Part shown: piece after piece, positions 32,725 to 43,141 of the stretch
How the letters are laid out: each line of letters begins with the position of its first letter
How positions within the stretch are numbered: position 1 is the first letter of the stretch
Source of the DNA: JAGNNV01 sp031412915
GTDB lineage: Bacteria; Acidobacteriota; Vicinamibacteria; Fen-336; JAGNNV01
NCBI GenBank assembly: GCA_031412915.1
Contig: JANODX010000231.1
Span: 1-64,000 of the forward strand
Length of the DNA: 64,000 nucleotides
Direction: 5' to 3'
Made by a program: the position numbers and the translations under genes
The notes under the pieces: model-generated
The model's input: the letters and a program-made list of their open reading frames with translations, nothing else
Database searches by the model: none
What the model was told of the DNA's origin: nothing

Positions 32725-34803
32725 CTACGAGCGCGGACGCGTCGAACGGGATCGACCGGACTTGCGCACCGGCGGCGGTTCGGGTGCGGCCGTCGGCCGC
32801 GGTGTGCGCCTCGCCGCGGAGACCTTGCGCGCAACGTCCGGCTTCGCCATTCGCTTCAGGACATCGGTCAGGGCGAGGTTGACCTGGCGGCGATCCATGT
32901 CCACTTTGACGAGTTGAACCTCGACGCGATCGCCGAGCTTGTACGTGCGTTTCGTCCGCTCGCCCCGAAGGGCATGATCGGTATCACGAAAGATGTAGTA
33001 GTCGTCGGCCATGGTGGTGATGTGGACGAGACCCTCGACGAAGATATCGGCGAGTTGCACGAACAGACCGAAGGGCATGACACTCGAAATAACGCCGGGG
33101 AACGTCTCGCCCACCCGAAGGGACATGAAGCGCGCCTTCTTCCAGTCGATGAGGTCGCGCTCGGCGTCCGCGGCCTTGCGCTCGGTCTCGCCGAGGTGCA
33201 TCGCCATCTCCTCGAGCGGCCAGGTGACCTGCGCCGGATCCTTCCCATGGCGAAGCGCCCGAAGGGCGCGATGGGCCACCAGGTCCGGATAGCGACGGAT
33301 TGGACTCGTGAAATGGAGATAGTTCTCGCTGGCCAGCCCGAAATGACCGAGATTCTCAGGGCAGTAGCGCGCGAGTCTCTGGGTTCGAAGCATCAAATAG
33401 GTGAGGAGCCGCTCTTCCGGACGGCCTTCGACCTGGCGGAGAATCCGCTGGAAGTCCTTCCCCTGTGGGCGTTCTAGGTCGGCTTCGACGGTGTACCCGA
33501 ACGTGCGCACCAGCTCGAGATACTCCTCGAGACGGTCGGGGTCGGGCGATTCGTGAATGCGATAGAGGGTGGCCACGTTCTTCTCGGACAGGGCCTTCGC
33601 CACCGCTTCGTTCGCGATCAGCATGAACTCCTCGATCATGCGCATGGCGAAGAGCCTCGGGTTCGAGGTGATGTTCTCCACCACGCCGAGGGGGTCGAGC
33701 TGAAGCTCGGGCTCCGGGAGGTCGAAGTCGAGTGAGCCGCGGTCCTTGCGGGCCTGGTTGAGGACGCGCGCGAGTTCGGCGGAGAGCTCCACCGTCTCCA
33801 CCGCCAGCGGGAACCGGGCCCGGGCCGCGGGGTCGCCATCGAGGATGGCCTGGGCGTCCTTGTATGCGAGCTTGCCCGCGGACTTGATCACACCGTCATG
33901 GAACCGCGCATCCACCACCTGGCCGCGGTGATCGATCTCCATGACCGCGGTCTGGGTGAGACGGTTCTCTCCTTCAACGAGGCTGCAGATCCGGCTCGAA
34001 AGAGCGTGCGGCAGCATCGGAACGACGAAGCCGGGGAAGTAGACGGAGTTGCCGCGCTCGTAGGCGCAGGCGTCGAGGGCCGAGCCTTCGCGGACGTAGT
34101 GCGCGACGTCCGCGATGTGCACGGCGAGGACGTAGTTGCCGTTCGAGTGCCGGGCGATGCTGATGGCGTCGTCATGGTCCTTCGCGGTCTCCGGATCGAT
34201 GGTGATCGTGGTCCAGGGGCGGAAGTCGGATCTCTTCGCGATCTCGTTCTCCGGCACCGACGCGGCTGCGGCCTCGGTCTCCTTCACCACGTCCGCCGGG
34301 AACTCGGCGGTGAACTCGTACTGGGCCAGGATCACCTTGAGATCCACGCCGGAATCGTCCATCCGGCCCAGCCGTTCGATGACTTCGCCGGCCGCGGCCC
34401 GCGTCGCCGTGGCGGTGCGGGTGATCTTCAGGACCACCATGTCGCCCGACTCCACCTTCATGGCCTCGCGGGCGGATTGAGCCTGGACGTTCTGGAACAG
34501 ACGCCGGTCGAAAGGAACAACGTGGGCGTGACCGCGAGACACTTCGTAGCGGCCCACCACACGCTTCACCGCGTGCTCGACCACCTTCACCACCTCACCG
34601 GAGAAGCCCTTGTCCGTCTTCCCGACCACTCGCGCCATGACGGTGTCGCCGTGGAACGCGCCGTGGAGGAGAGCGAGGTCGACCTTGAGGGTGGGATGGG
34701 GCGGAGAGTCGGGGCTCCCCGGGAGCGGATTCACGAAGGCGAACCCCGCGGGATGGCCGACCACGCGGCCTAGAAACGCATCGGAACTGACGGTTCTTTT
34801 CAT
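32725..34803 (-). CDS. rnr: Ribonuclease R (RNB-family 3'-5' exoribonuclease)
   Basis: 692 residues. OB-type cold-shock regions occupy about the first 190 residues; the RNB catalytic domain starts near TITIDPETAKDHDDAISI, whose aspartates bind the two magnesium ions, and includes HIADVAHYVREGSALD and RYPDLVAHRALRAL. A C-terminal S1 domain (FPGVISSVMPFGLFVQLADI) and a basic tail (RTPRPTAAPEPPPVRKSG) follow. It degrades structured RNA processively, acting in RNA quality control. The gene is somewhat shorter than E. coli RNase R, lacking the N-terminal HTH. It lies 290 bp downstream of tRNA-Leu, with a tandem structured element between. Confidence 0.95.
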   Translation of the reverse strand: MKRTVSSDAFLGRVVGHPAGFAFVNPLPGSPDSPPHPTLKVDLALLHGAFHGDTVMARVVGKTDKGFSGEVVKVVEHAVKRVVGRYEVSRGHAHVVPFDRRLFQNVQAQSAREAMKVESGDMVVLKITRTATATRAAAGEVIERLGRMDDSGVDLKVILAQYEFTAEFPADVVKETEAAAASVPENEIAKRSDFRPWTTITIDPETAKDHDDAISIARHSNGNYVLAVHIADVAHYVREGSALDACAYERGNSVYFPGFVVPMLPHALSSRICSLVEGENRLTQTAVMEIDHRGQVVDARFHDGVIKSAGKLAYKDAQAILDGDPAARARFPLAVETVELSAELARVLNQARKDRGSLDFDLPEPELQLDPLGVVENITSNPRLFAMRMIEEFMLIANEAVAKALSEKNVATLYRIHESPDPDRLEEYLELVRTFGYTVEADLERPQGKDFQRILRQVEGRPEERLLTYLMLRTQRLARYCPENLGHFGLASENYLHFTSPIRRYPDLVAHRALRALRHGKDPAQVTWPLEEMAMHLGETERKAADAERDLIDWKKARFMSLRVGETFPGVISSVMPFGLFVQLADIFVEGLVHITTMADDYYIFRDTDHALRGERTKRTYKLGDRVEVQLVKVDMDRRQVNLALTDVLKRMAKPDVARKVSAARRTPRPTAAPEPPPVRKSGRSRSTRPRS

Positions 34804-34855
34804 GGATCTTTCTTAGTGTGCGATCTGCGAGGACCGCCCGGCGGAGTCCCGGGGG

Positions 34856-35060
34856 CCTGGGGGGCTGAGCACGGCAACGATAGGCGTCTGCGGCCCCCCA
34901 ACTCAGGATGAAGCGAAGGCCGGATTCACTCCGGCCGAAGCGACGGGGGCTTGGGGGGCTGAGCACGGCAATGATAGGCGTCTGCGGCCCCCCATCTCAG
35001 GATGGAGCGAAGGCGGGATTCACTCCCGCCCGGAGCGACCGGGGGTTTGGGGAGCGGGGC
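34856..35060. repeat. Tandem 94-bp structured element (two copies and a partial third)
   Basis: Unit 1 (34856-34949) and unit 2 (34950-35043) are about 90% identical; a third start (TTTGGGGAGCGGGG) follows. Each unit holds two hairpins: GGGGGGC/GCCCCCC with a 27-nt loop, and a 7-bp stem around TTCAC (GGCCGGA/TCCGGCC in unit 1 at 34918-34936; GGCGGGA/TCCCGCC in unit 2 at 35012-35030). The second stem differs by one compensatory pair. It lies between tRNA-Leu and rnr, both reverse strand. Confidence 0.85.
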
Positions 35061-35095
35061 CGTTCACCGCCTCCCAACTCTTGAACAAGCAAGCA

Positions 35096-35179
35096 TGCCG
35101 GAGGTGGGGGTCGAACCCACACTCGCCGAAGCGAACACGGCCCTGAACCGTGCGCGTCTGCCAATTCCGCCACTCCGGC
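35096..35179 (-). tRNA. tRNA-Leu, anticodon CAG
   Basis: 84-nt class II tRNA. Acceptor GCCGGAG pairs with CTCCGGC; the D arm contains GGCGGAATTGGCAGACGC; the anticodon stem-loop is CACGG-TTCAGGG-CCGTG, anticodon CAG; a variable arm (TTCGCTTCGGCGA) and the T arm GTGGG-TTCGACC-CCCAC follow. The discriminator is A and CCA is not encoded. A GATAAT box at 35203-35208 (reverse strand) is a likely promoter. Confidence 0.95.
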
Positions 35180-35202
35180 GCGCTGGACGAGAAGGCAGGG
35201 AG

Positions 35203-35208
35203 ATTATC
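35203..35208 (-). promoter_or_regulatory. Candidate -10 box (GATAAT, in TGATAAT) for tRNA-Leu
   Basis: GATAAT lies 23 bp upstream of the mature 5' end, giving a short leader, as usual for tRNA promoters. I could not identify a convincing -35 box in the GC-rich sequence upstream. Confidence 0.5.
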
Positions 35209-35254
35209 ACGGCGCCCACGACGCAGGGGCCTCGGGCGGAGGCTTCCGAATTCT

Positions 35255-36028
35255 CTACCCCGCCGCCACGAGAACCCGAACCACCGTCGCGTCGGTGCTC
35301 AAACCCGCGGAGCGAGCGAGCAACGCGATTTTCGGCGGAAGATCGAGCCGCAGCCTCTTCTCGACGACCGAGCAGCGGTCCTTGGGAAAACGAGAGGCCC
35401 ATCCGTCCCACCAGGGCGTCACCCTCTTCGATACCGGCTCGATGACCAGCAGCCTCGTTCCCTTCAAAATCCAGGGCAGGAGCCTGGCCGCGATGCGATC
35501 GCGTTTTTCATCGTCGAGCTCGTTGAGGGTCCAGCCGATCACGACAGCGTCCGGCCGGCGAGCGGGCTCGAGGGCCTCCGTGATCGACCGGCTAGTGTGC
35601 CCCGGGATGCGCAGGATTCGGTACATCCATCGCGCTTCGTGGAGAGCGAAGGACGAGCGGTCGGCGCCCGTGACCTCGGCCTCGCCGCTGCTCAGCGCCC
35701 AGGCCGCGCCACAGACGCCGGTTCCGCAACCCAGATCCAGGATGGTCCTTCGCCCACCTGGTTCGAAACCAAGGTCAAACTCACGAACCAGGGCCTCGGT
35801 CACCAGGAAATGAGTGGCGCCATAGTAGAGAGCGAAGGCCGCTCGTTTTCCGCGTCCATCGAGCGCGCGGGTCACTCCGCCTTCTTCGCGCTTCTCGACG
35901 TAGCCCGCGGACAGGGCGCGCAAGGCCCGGGTCACTTCGGCGAACTTGAGGTCCTTGAGGTGCCGCTCGAGGAGAGCGTCCAGATAGCGGGCCATCCTGG
36001 CGGACTCGGCCGCGGTCCGTGGGTTCAA
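35255..36028 (-). CDS. Rsm22-like SAM-dependent methyltransferase
   Basis: 257 residues with the Rossmann methyltransferase core TILDLGCGTGVCGAAWAL, DRSSFALHEARWMYR and VIGWTLNELDD. The N-terminal helical region and the overall plan fit the small-subunit Rsm22 family, members of which associate with ribosome assembly in mitochondria. The cysteine-rich tail of some Rsm22 proteins is absent. Its ATG overlaps the stop of the upstream reductase by 4 bp, so the two are coupled. Target unknown. Confidence 0.85.
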   Translation of the reverse strand: MNPRTAAESARMARYLDALLERHLKDLKFAEVTRALRALSAGYVEKREEGGVTRALDGRGKRAAFALYYGATHFLVTEALVREFDLGFEPGGRRTILDLGCGTGVCGAAWALSSGEAEVTGADRSSFALHEARWMYRILRIPGHTSRSITEALEPARRPDAVVIGWTLNELDDEKRDRIAARLLPWILKGTRLLVIEPVSKRVTPWWDGWASRFPKDRCSVVEKRLRLDLPPKIALLARSAGLSTDATVVRVLVAAG

Positions 36029-37107
36029 GGGGCGGCCTTGAGGACCACACCGGGAAGACCAAGCGCGTAGCGCGACCCCATGAGTTGAGAGGGGGTCAGG
36101 TAGCCGGAGGGGGGACGGGCGCCTTTGGCCAGAAGACGCTCCACCACCCCGAGTGCTGCGGTCACGGTCAGGTCGTAGCCGTTGGGCGTCTCCAGTTCAG
36201 CGCGCACCGTGCGACCGGCTCGATTCGCGGCTTCGCCCCAGATGTAGCAGTTCGTCCGCGCCCGCGTCTCCACCGAGGGCGGCCTCACCGAGGCGGCCGC
36301 GCGCCCCTGAAGAAGCCGGGTGACGAAAGAAGAACGCATCAGGGGGCGCAGCCAGTTCAACCGCCTCACGGAAGCGACGGTCGAAGGCGACACGCTCATA
36401 TACACCTCGATGTCCGGCACCCCCGTTGTGATGTAGGCGGTGAAGACGTCTCCCCACGGAATCGTCATCGTGAGCCGCGGTTTGCCGCCCCGGATGAAGG
36501 TGCGAGTCTTGAAGGCCAGGGGGACCTCGACCAGAGCTCCTCCCCGCCGCACCCGGCCGCCTTTGGCGAGGCCGGCCACACTGGTCCTCGCCGTGCCGAC
36601 GCTGGGGCCACCCGACGCTTCAAAGGCCAGGACCATCGAATCGGCGTCGGGCAAAGCCTCCTTCAGAAGGGCGGCCAGACTATCGGTGGGAACGACATCG
36701 AAACCGACCCCGGGAACCACGCAGATCCCCCGCTCGGACGCCTCGGCAGACCGGCGATGGCAGGCCGAAAACACATCGATCTCGCCGGTGATGTCGAGGT
36801 AGTGCGCGCCCTCCGCGAGACACGCGTCCAGCATGGGGCGGGAGGTTTCGGAGAAAGGGCCGGCGCAGTGCAGGACCAGAAGGCATCCGGAGACCGCGGC
36901 TCTCAGGCCCTGGCCATCCGCCAGGTCGCAGGGGACAGTCTCGAGGCGCAGGCGTTCGCCAAGCGCCCGGAGCGCCTCGCGATTGCGACCGGCGAGTCGA
37001 GGCCGGTGGCCGCGCTTCGCCGCCTCCTCTGCAATCAGGGCTCCCGTATAGCCGTTCGCCCCATAGATCAGCCAGTTGGCATCGGGCCCGGAGGTGGGGA
37101 TCGTCAT
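36025..37107 (-). CDS. Trans-acting enoyl reductase / saccharopine dehydrogenase-like protein
   Basis: 360 residues from the ATG at 37107; the longer frame to 37482 overlaps the divergent HTH gene and lacks support. The N-terminal NAD(P)-binding motif is WLIYGANGYTGALIAEEA, followed by LAGRNREAL, and VVPGVGFDVVPTDSLAALL in the middle is characteristic of the trans-acting enoyl reductase subgroup, which in mycobacteria reduces phenolic lipids. Here no lipid cluster is near, so substrate is open. Operon with the methyltransferase; divergent from the RodZ-like gene by 150 bp. Confidence 0.88.
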   Translation of the reverse strand: MTIPTSGPDANWLIYGANGYTGALIAEEAAKRGHRPRLAGRNREALRALGERLRLETVPCDLADGQGLRAAVSGCLLVLHCAGPFSETSRPMLDACLAEGAHYLDITGEIDVFSACHRRSAEASERGICVVPGVGFDVVPTDSLAALLKEALPDADSMVLAFEASGGPSVGTARTSVAGLAKGGRVRRGGALVEVPLAFKTRTFIRGGKPRLTMTIPWGDVFTAYITTGVPDIEVYMSVSPSTVASVRRLNWLRPLMRSSFVTRLLQGRAAASVRPPSVETRARTNCYIWGEAANRAGRTVRAELETPNGYDLTVTAALGVVERLLAKGARPPSGYLTPSQLMGSRYALGLPGVVLKAAP

Positions 37108-37257
37108 GGCGTCAGGTCGGCGGAGCGTAGCAGAACGATGGGATGGCTCGGCCGCAAGAAACCCGAAAAAGTATCTTCCCATCCGCCCCGCTCCAGGCCT
37201 AGAATCGGACGAGGCTGGCGCCAGCCGGCTCAAGTTGAGGGAAAGGCTCGGAAAACC

Positions 37258-38076
37258 ATGACGTCCTTCGGCGCATCTCTTCGCCGCGAACGCGAACTCC
37301 GCGACGTTTCGCTTCGAGAGATCTCCACCTCGACCAAGATAGGCGTACGCATGCTCGAGGCGATCGAAGACGATCGGCTGGATAAGCTGCCCCCGGGCCT
37401 CTTCGTGCGCGGCTTTGTCCTCGAGTACGCTCGTTTCCTCGGTCTCGACGAACAGAAGGTTCTGACGGAACTGAGCTTTCACCTGGCCGCGACGGCGGCC
37501 GCGAATCCTGAAATCAATCCTGGATTCGAGGAGAAGCAGGCTCCGGTTTCGAGCCGGCTTTCGACCCGATTGGTCAACGTCGGTCTCATCGCGGGCGGGC
37601 TTGGAATGATCACGGTTCTGATCATGAGCCCGAGTTTCTCGTCGGGACGATCGACGCCGTCGACCAGTCTGCCGCCAGTCACCGCCCCACCCGTTGGCGC
37701 CGAAGCGGCGGGGAGCGGGGAAACGGTCGCCGCACCCGGGGGACCGGGGGCCCTGAGCCCTGCCGCCTCGGTGTTGCCTCAGCCGTTGCAGCTGACTCTG
37801 ACCGCGACTGAGGACTGTTGGATCGGCCTGGATGTGGGCGGTGATCGCGTCGAAAACCGTGTGCTCAGGAAAGGCGAGTCCTTCTCGATCACGGCCAGAC
37901 AGAACGCATCTCTCGCCGTCGGCAACGCCGGAGGGCTCCTCGTGGCCATCGACCGGGGTCCGGGGAGGCCGCTCGGGAATCGGGGCGAGGTCAGGCGCAA
38001 CATCGCTCTCTCTCCCGAAGCCATCAGCGCTCTTTCCGCCGGTTCCGAGAGCGGACCGCCGAAACCAATCGGCTGA
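37258..38076 (+). CDS. RodZ-like HTH membrane protein
   Basis: 272 residues. The N-terminal helix-turn-helix of the RodZ type (FGASLRRERELRDVSLREIS to LEYARFLGLDE, residues 4-70), one transmembrane helix (LVNVGLIAGGLGMITVLIM, about 100-120), a Pro/Ser linker, and a C-terminal DUF4115-like beta domain (LTLTATEDCWIGLDVGGDRV). RodZ links MreB filaments to the membrane in rod-shaped cells; similar proteins occur without that role. TAGAAT at 37200-37205 is a likely -10 box. It heads the plus-strand signalling region. Confidence 0.88.
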   Translation: MTSFGASLRRERELRDVSLREISTSTKIGVRMLEAIEDDRLDKLPPGLFVRGFVLEYARFLGLDEQKVLTELSFHLAATAAANPEINPGFEEKQAPVSSRLSTRLVNVGLIAGGLGMITVLIMSPSFSSGRSTPSTSLPPVTAPPVGAEAAGSGETVAAPGGPGALSPAASVLPQPLQLTLTATEDCWIGLDVGGDRVENRVLRKGESFSITARQNASLAVGNAGGLLVAIDRGPGRPLGNRGEVRRNIALSPEAISALSAGSESGPPKPIG

Positions 38077-38123
38077 GGTCCCTCAAGGACTTCCCGACCA
38101 GAAGCCGGAACCGAACCCAACCG

Positions 38124-39203
38124 ATGGCCGATACTCGAGAAGTCAACCCGCTCGTCGATCAGATCCGCCGAGGAGGCGTCCCGCTCGAAGTGAGGATGAT
38201 GGCGGCCGAGGGTGCCCTGCCCTTGAAGCCGGAGGATCTCGTCGACCTCCTCGAGTTGATGCACCGGGACCCGCTGCCCGAGGTTTCGACCCTCGCCACC
38301 AAGACTTTTTCCGAACTGAGCGCGGAAACGCTGCTCCCGCTGGTCAAGGCGAAAGACGCCTCCTTGAGTGTTCTCGCCTGGACCCTCGAGGTGCGAACCG
38401 ACGCCAAGGTTCTGGAAGTGTGCCTCCAGAACACGAGCACGCCCGATGAGGCGATCGCTCAGCAAGCCGGCCGGCTTCCCGAGGCTCTCGCCGAACTCGT
38501 CGTCATCAACCAGACCCGGCTTCTGCGGCACCCTCCTCTGCTCGAGCGCATCGAGTCGAACCCGGCCCTGTCGCGCGACCAGCGCCGGCGGCTCGCCGAA
38601 TTGCGGGATACGTTCTCGATCGGCGCCACCCCCGAGCAAGAAGCCCCGGCAGCCACTCCCGCCCCGCCCGTGGAGGCCCCGCCGCCCGAAGCGAAAGAAC
38701 TCGATGAGAACCTCGTCGAACTCAAGCCCGAGGAAGCGGAGGCCATGCTCACCGAGGACGAGAAGAAGGACGAGCAGGCGGTCAGCAAGCTTCAGCGTCT
38801 CTTCACCCTGACTACGGGCAAGAAGGTCAAGGCCGCCCTCACGGAAGACGCGCAGGCCCGCAGCTTCCTTATCCGGGATCCGAACCGGCTGGTGGCTCTG
38901 GCCGTGCTCGGATCGCCCAAGGTCACCGAGGCGGAGATCGAGCAGTTCTCTTCGATGAAGAATGTTTCGGACGAAGTGCTGCGCCGCATCGGCACCAACC
39001 GCGACTGGACCAAGAAGTACACGGTCATCAGTTCGCTGGTCAAGAATCCACGCACCCCTCTTCCCATCGCCATGGGTTTCGTTTCGCGGCTCCAGCCCCG
39101 GGACATCAAGGCCCTCGCGGTCGACCGCAACGTGCCCGAGGCGATTCGGAAGTCGGCGCAGCGCTTCGTCAAAGCAACGACCCAAAAAGGAACAAAGGAG
39201 TAA
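38124..39203 (+). CDS. Conserved helical-repeat protein of unknown function
   Basis: 359 residues in three parts: an N-terminal HEAT/ARM-like helical region (about 1-165: EVRMMAAEGALPLKPEDLVD, ETLLPLVKAKDASLSVLAWT), a Pro/Ala/Glu-rich disordered linker (about 175-225) and a second helical region (about 235-355: LIRDPNRLVALAVLGSPKVT, DWTKKYTVISSLVKNPRTPL, DIKALAVDRNVPEAIRKSA). It has no signal peptide, membrane helix or catalytic motif. I have no function to offer; position between a RodZ-like protein and the phospho-signalling genes suggests a cytoplasmic scaffold (inference). An intrinsic terminator follows. Confidence 0.82.
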   Translation: MADTREVNPLVDQIRRGGVPLEVRMMAAEGALPLKPEDLVDLLELMHRDPLPEVSTLATKTFSELSAETLLPLVKAKDASLSVLAWTLEVRTDAKVLEVCLQNTSTPDEAIAQQAGRLPEALAELVVINQTRLLRHPPLLERIESNPALSRDQRRRLAELRDTFSIGATPEQEAPAATPAPPVEAPPPEAKELDENLVELKPEEAEAMLTEDEKKDEQAVSKLQRLFTLTTGKKVKAALTEDAQARSFLIRDPNRLVALAVLGSPKVTEAEIEQFSSMKNVSDEVLRRIGTNRDWTKKYTVISSLVKNPRTPLPIAMGFVSRLQPRDIKALAVDRNVPEAIRKSAQRFVKATTQKGTKE

Positions 39204-39215
39204 GAAGGCCGCCTT

Positions 39216-39244
39216 CGGGCGACGCGATGGAGTCGCCCGGTTTT
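39216..39244 (+). terminator. Intrinsic terminator after the helical-repeat gene
   Basis: CGGGCGAC (39216-39223) and GTCGCCCG (39232-39239) form a perfect 8-bp stem with an 8-nt loop, followed by GTTTT. It separates the RodZ-like/helical pair from the J-domain gene, so the latter needs its own promoter in 39245-39325. Confidence 0.75.
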
Positions 39245-39325
39245 AGCGAGCGGTTTCAATCGGGTATCCTCATTTTGAATCCATAGTCCTCACGGTCGGT
39301 CCCAACCCTTCCCATCTCACTCCCC

Positions 39326-40069
39326 ATGACTGATCATTTCGCCGTTCTCGGCGTCTCCCGCAATGCGACCTCGGCCGAAATCCGAGACGCGTACCTGAAG
39401 CTCGCCCGCAATACCCATCCGGACACGGTCCGGGATCCGGAAGCCAGAAAGAAGGCTGAGACCGTCTTCAAGTCCGTCACGGCCGCGTACGACACCCTTT
39501 CGAAAGACCGTTCTCGCCGCGACTACGCCGCCAAACTTTCGCCGGAGAGCGAATCAAGAACGCCGCCGACGGCCACGCGGAGCTGGACAGGCCAGACGCA
39601 GGCGTCCGTACCTTCGGGCCCTGGCCCCTCCACCGGCCCGGTCAGCCTCGATGCGCTGTCGCAGGGGATCGAGGCCTACAAGAAGAAGGACTATCACACG
39701 GCGGTCCAACTCCTCAACCGGGCCGTGAGCCAGGACGAAGGCAATGCGAAGGCTCACGCGGTCCTCGCCATGGCCATGGCCAAGAATCCAAACTGGGTAC
39801 GGGACGCCATGAAGCACATGGAGAGCGCCTCGAGGCTCGAGCCCAAGAATGTCTCCTATCTGGCCGAACTGGCCCTCCTGCTCCAGTCGCAAGGCCTGAA
39901 GCTCCGGGCGAAGAAGACGCTTGAAAGGGCCATCGCGATCAAAGAAGACCATCCAGACGTGATCCGGGCGATGGCGGAAATTCCGATCGCCCCGGCCGAG
40001 CCGGAGTCTCCGGCGGAGGGTACGGCCGAAACCTCTCGGGGTTTGTTCGATCGCCTGCGCAAACGCTGA
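39326..40069 (+). CDS. J-domain protein with TPR region
   Basis: 247 residues. An N-terminal DnaJ domain (residues 1-70: FAVLGVSRNATSAEIRDAYL, RNTHPDTVRDPEARKK) keeps the HPD motif needed to stimulate DnaK. A Pro/Thr-rich linker leads to TPRs from about residue 105 (QGIEAYKKKDYHTAVQLLNR, EDHPDVIRAMAEI). It lacks the zinc-finger and substrate domains of DnaJ, so it probably recruits DnaK to specific clients. First gene after the terminator, 107 bp before the phosphatase gene. Confidence 0.92.
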   Translation: MTDHFAVLGVSRNATSAEIRDAYLKLARNTHPDTVRDPEARKKAETVFKSVTAAYDTLSKDRSRRDYAAKLSPESESRTPPTATRSWTGQTQASVPSGPGPSTGPVSLDALSQGIEAYKKKDYHTAVQLLNRAVSQDEGNAKAHAVLAMAMAKNPNWVRDAMKHMESASRLEPKNVSYLAELALLLQSQGLKLRAKKTLERAIAIKEDHPDVIRAMAEIPIAPAEPESPAEGTAETSRGLFDRLRKR

Positions 40070-40175
40070 AAGCCAAGGAGTTTGCTTCGTCTTCCGCCTT
40101 TGATGTCTACTTACCGAAGCGTATGAGCCGAAAGACCTCCCCTAGCCCTTGCCGCCCCACGGAAGGCGCCGGAAA

Positions 40176-40937
40176 TTGAACCTGAGTTTCTTCGGCACGA
40201 CGGACGTTGGGAGGCGAAGGAAGAACAACGAGGACTACTTCGGGATCTTCGATTCAGACCGGCTGTTCGTCGTGGCCGATGGGATGGGAGGCCACGCGGC
40301 GGGCGAAATCGCGTCCAGCACCGCGGTCCAGGCGGTTGCGGAATTCGTGGCCTTGACCGCGAAGGAAACGGACATCACCTGGCCCTGGGGTGTCGATCCG
40401 AAACTCTCGCTGGTCGCGAACCGCCTCAAGACCGCGGTCAGGTTCGGCAACCAGAAGGTCCTGGACCTGAGCCTCACCCAGGCCGACTACGAGGGCATGG
40501 CCACGACCATCGTCGGGGTCTTGTTCGAGGAGGAGACGGCCCACATCGCGCATGTCGGCGATTCGAGGCTCTACCTGGTCAACGGTTCGGGCATTCGCCA
40601 GGTGACCACGGATCATTCCTGGGTCCTCGAACAGGTGGCGCTGGGCGTGCTCTCGACCGATCAGGCCAGGGCGCACCCCCTGCGCAACGTGGTGACCCGC
40701 GCCATAGGTGCTGCCCCCGATCTCCTGGTCGACGTGACCGCCCATGAAATGGCGGTAGGGGATGTGCTGCTCCTGTGCTCGGACGGGTTGTCGGGAATGG
40801 TCGTCGACGCGGATCTCGAGCGGATCGTCCGCGCCAATGAGACGCCGCAGAAGGCCGCGGAGCTTCTGATCGCCGAGGCCAATGCCCGGGGGGGTGAGGA
40901 CAACATCACGGTCCTCCTGGTCAGGAGAGACAATTGA
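40176..40937 (+). CDS. PP2C-type Ser/Thr protein phosphatase
   Basis: 253 residues from the TTG at 40176, which has GGAAGG 9 nt upstream (a TTG at 40149 is also in frame). The PPM motifs are all present: TDVGRRRKNNEDYFGI, LFVVADGMGGHAAGE, IAHVGDSRLYLV, SDGLSGMVVDADL and GGEDNITVLLVRRD. It should be a metal-dependent phosphatase for phosphoserine and phosphothreonine, the natural antagonist of the kinase encoded 90 bp downstream. Confidence 0.95.
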   Translation: MNLSFFGTTDVGRRRKNNEDYFGIFDSDRLFVVADGMGGHAAGEIASSTAVQAVAEFVALTAKETDITWPWGVDPKLSLVANRLKTAVRFGNQKVLDLSLTQADYEGMATTIVGVLFEEETAHIAHVGDSRLYLVNGSGIRQVTTDHSWVLEQVALGVLSTDQARAHPLRNVVTRAIGAAPDLLVDVTAHEMAVGDVLLLCSDGLSGMVVDADLERIVRANETPQKAAELLIAEANARGGEDNITVLLVRRDN

Positions 40938-41027
40938 ACTCGAAGGATACGGTGCGACCCGAAGAGGTCTGGACCGGCCCACGCCTCCCGGGCCAGCTGA
41001 TCGCACTTTCGATCGGATGCGATTCTC

Positions 41028-43139
<2,112 letters not shown>

Positions 43140-43141
43140 CC

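Noticed and set aside
37107..37482. N-terminal extension of the enoyl reductase-like protein to 37482
   Set aside because: It would overlap the divergent RodZ-like gene; the Rossmann motif begins right after the ATG at 37107.
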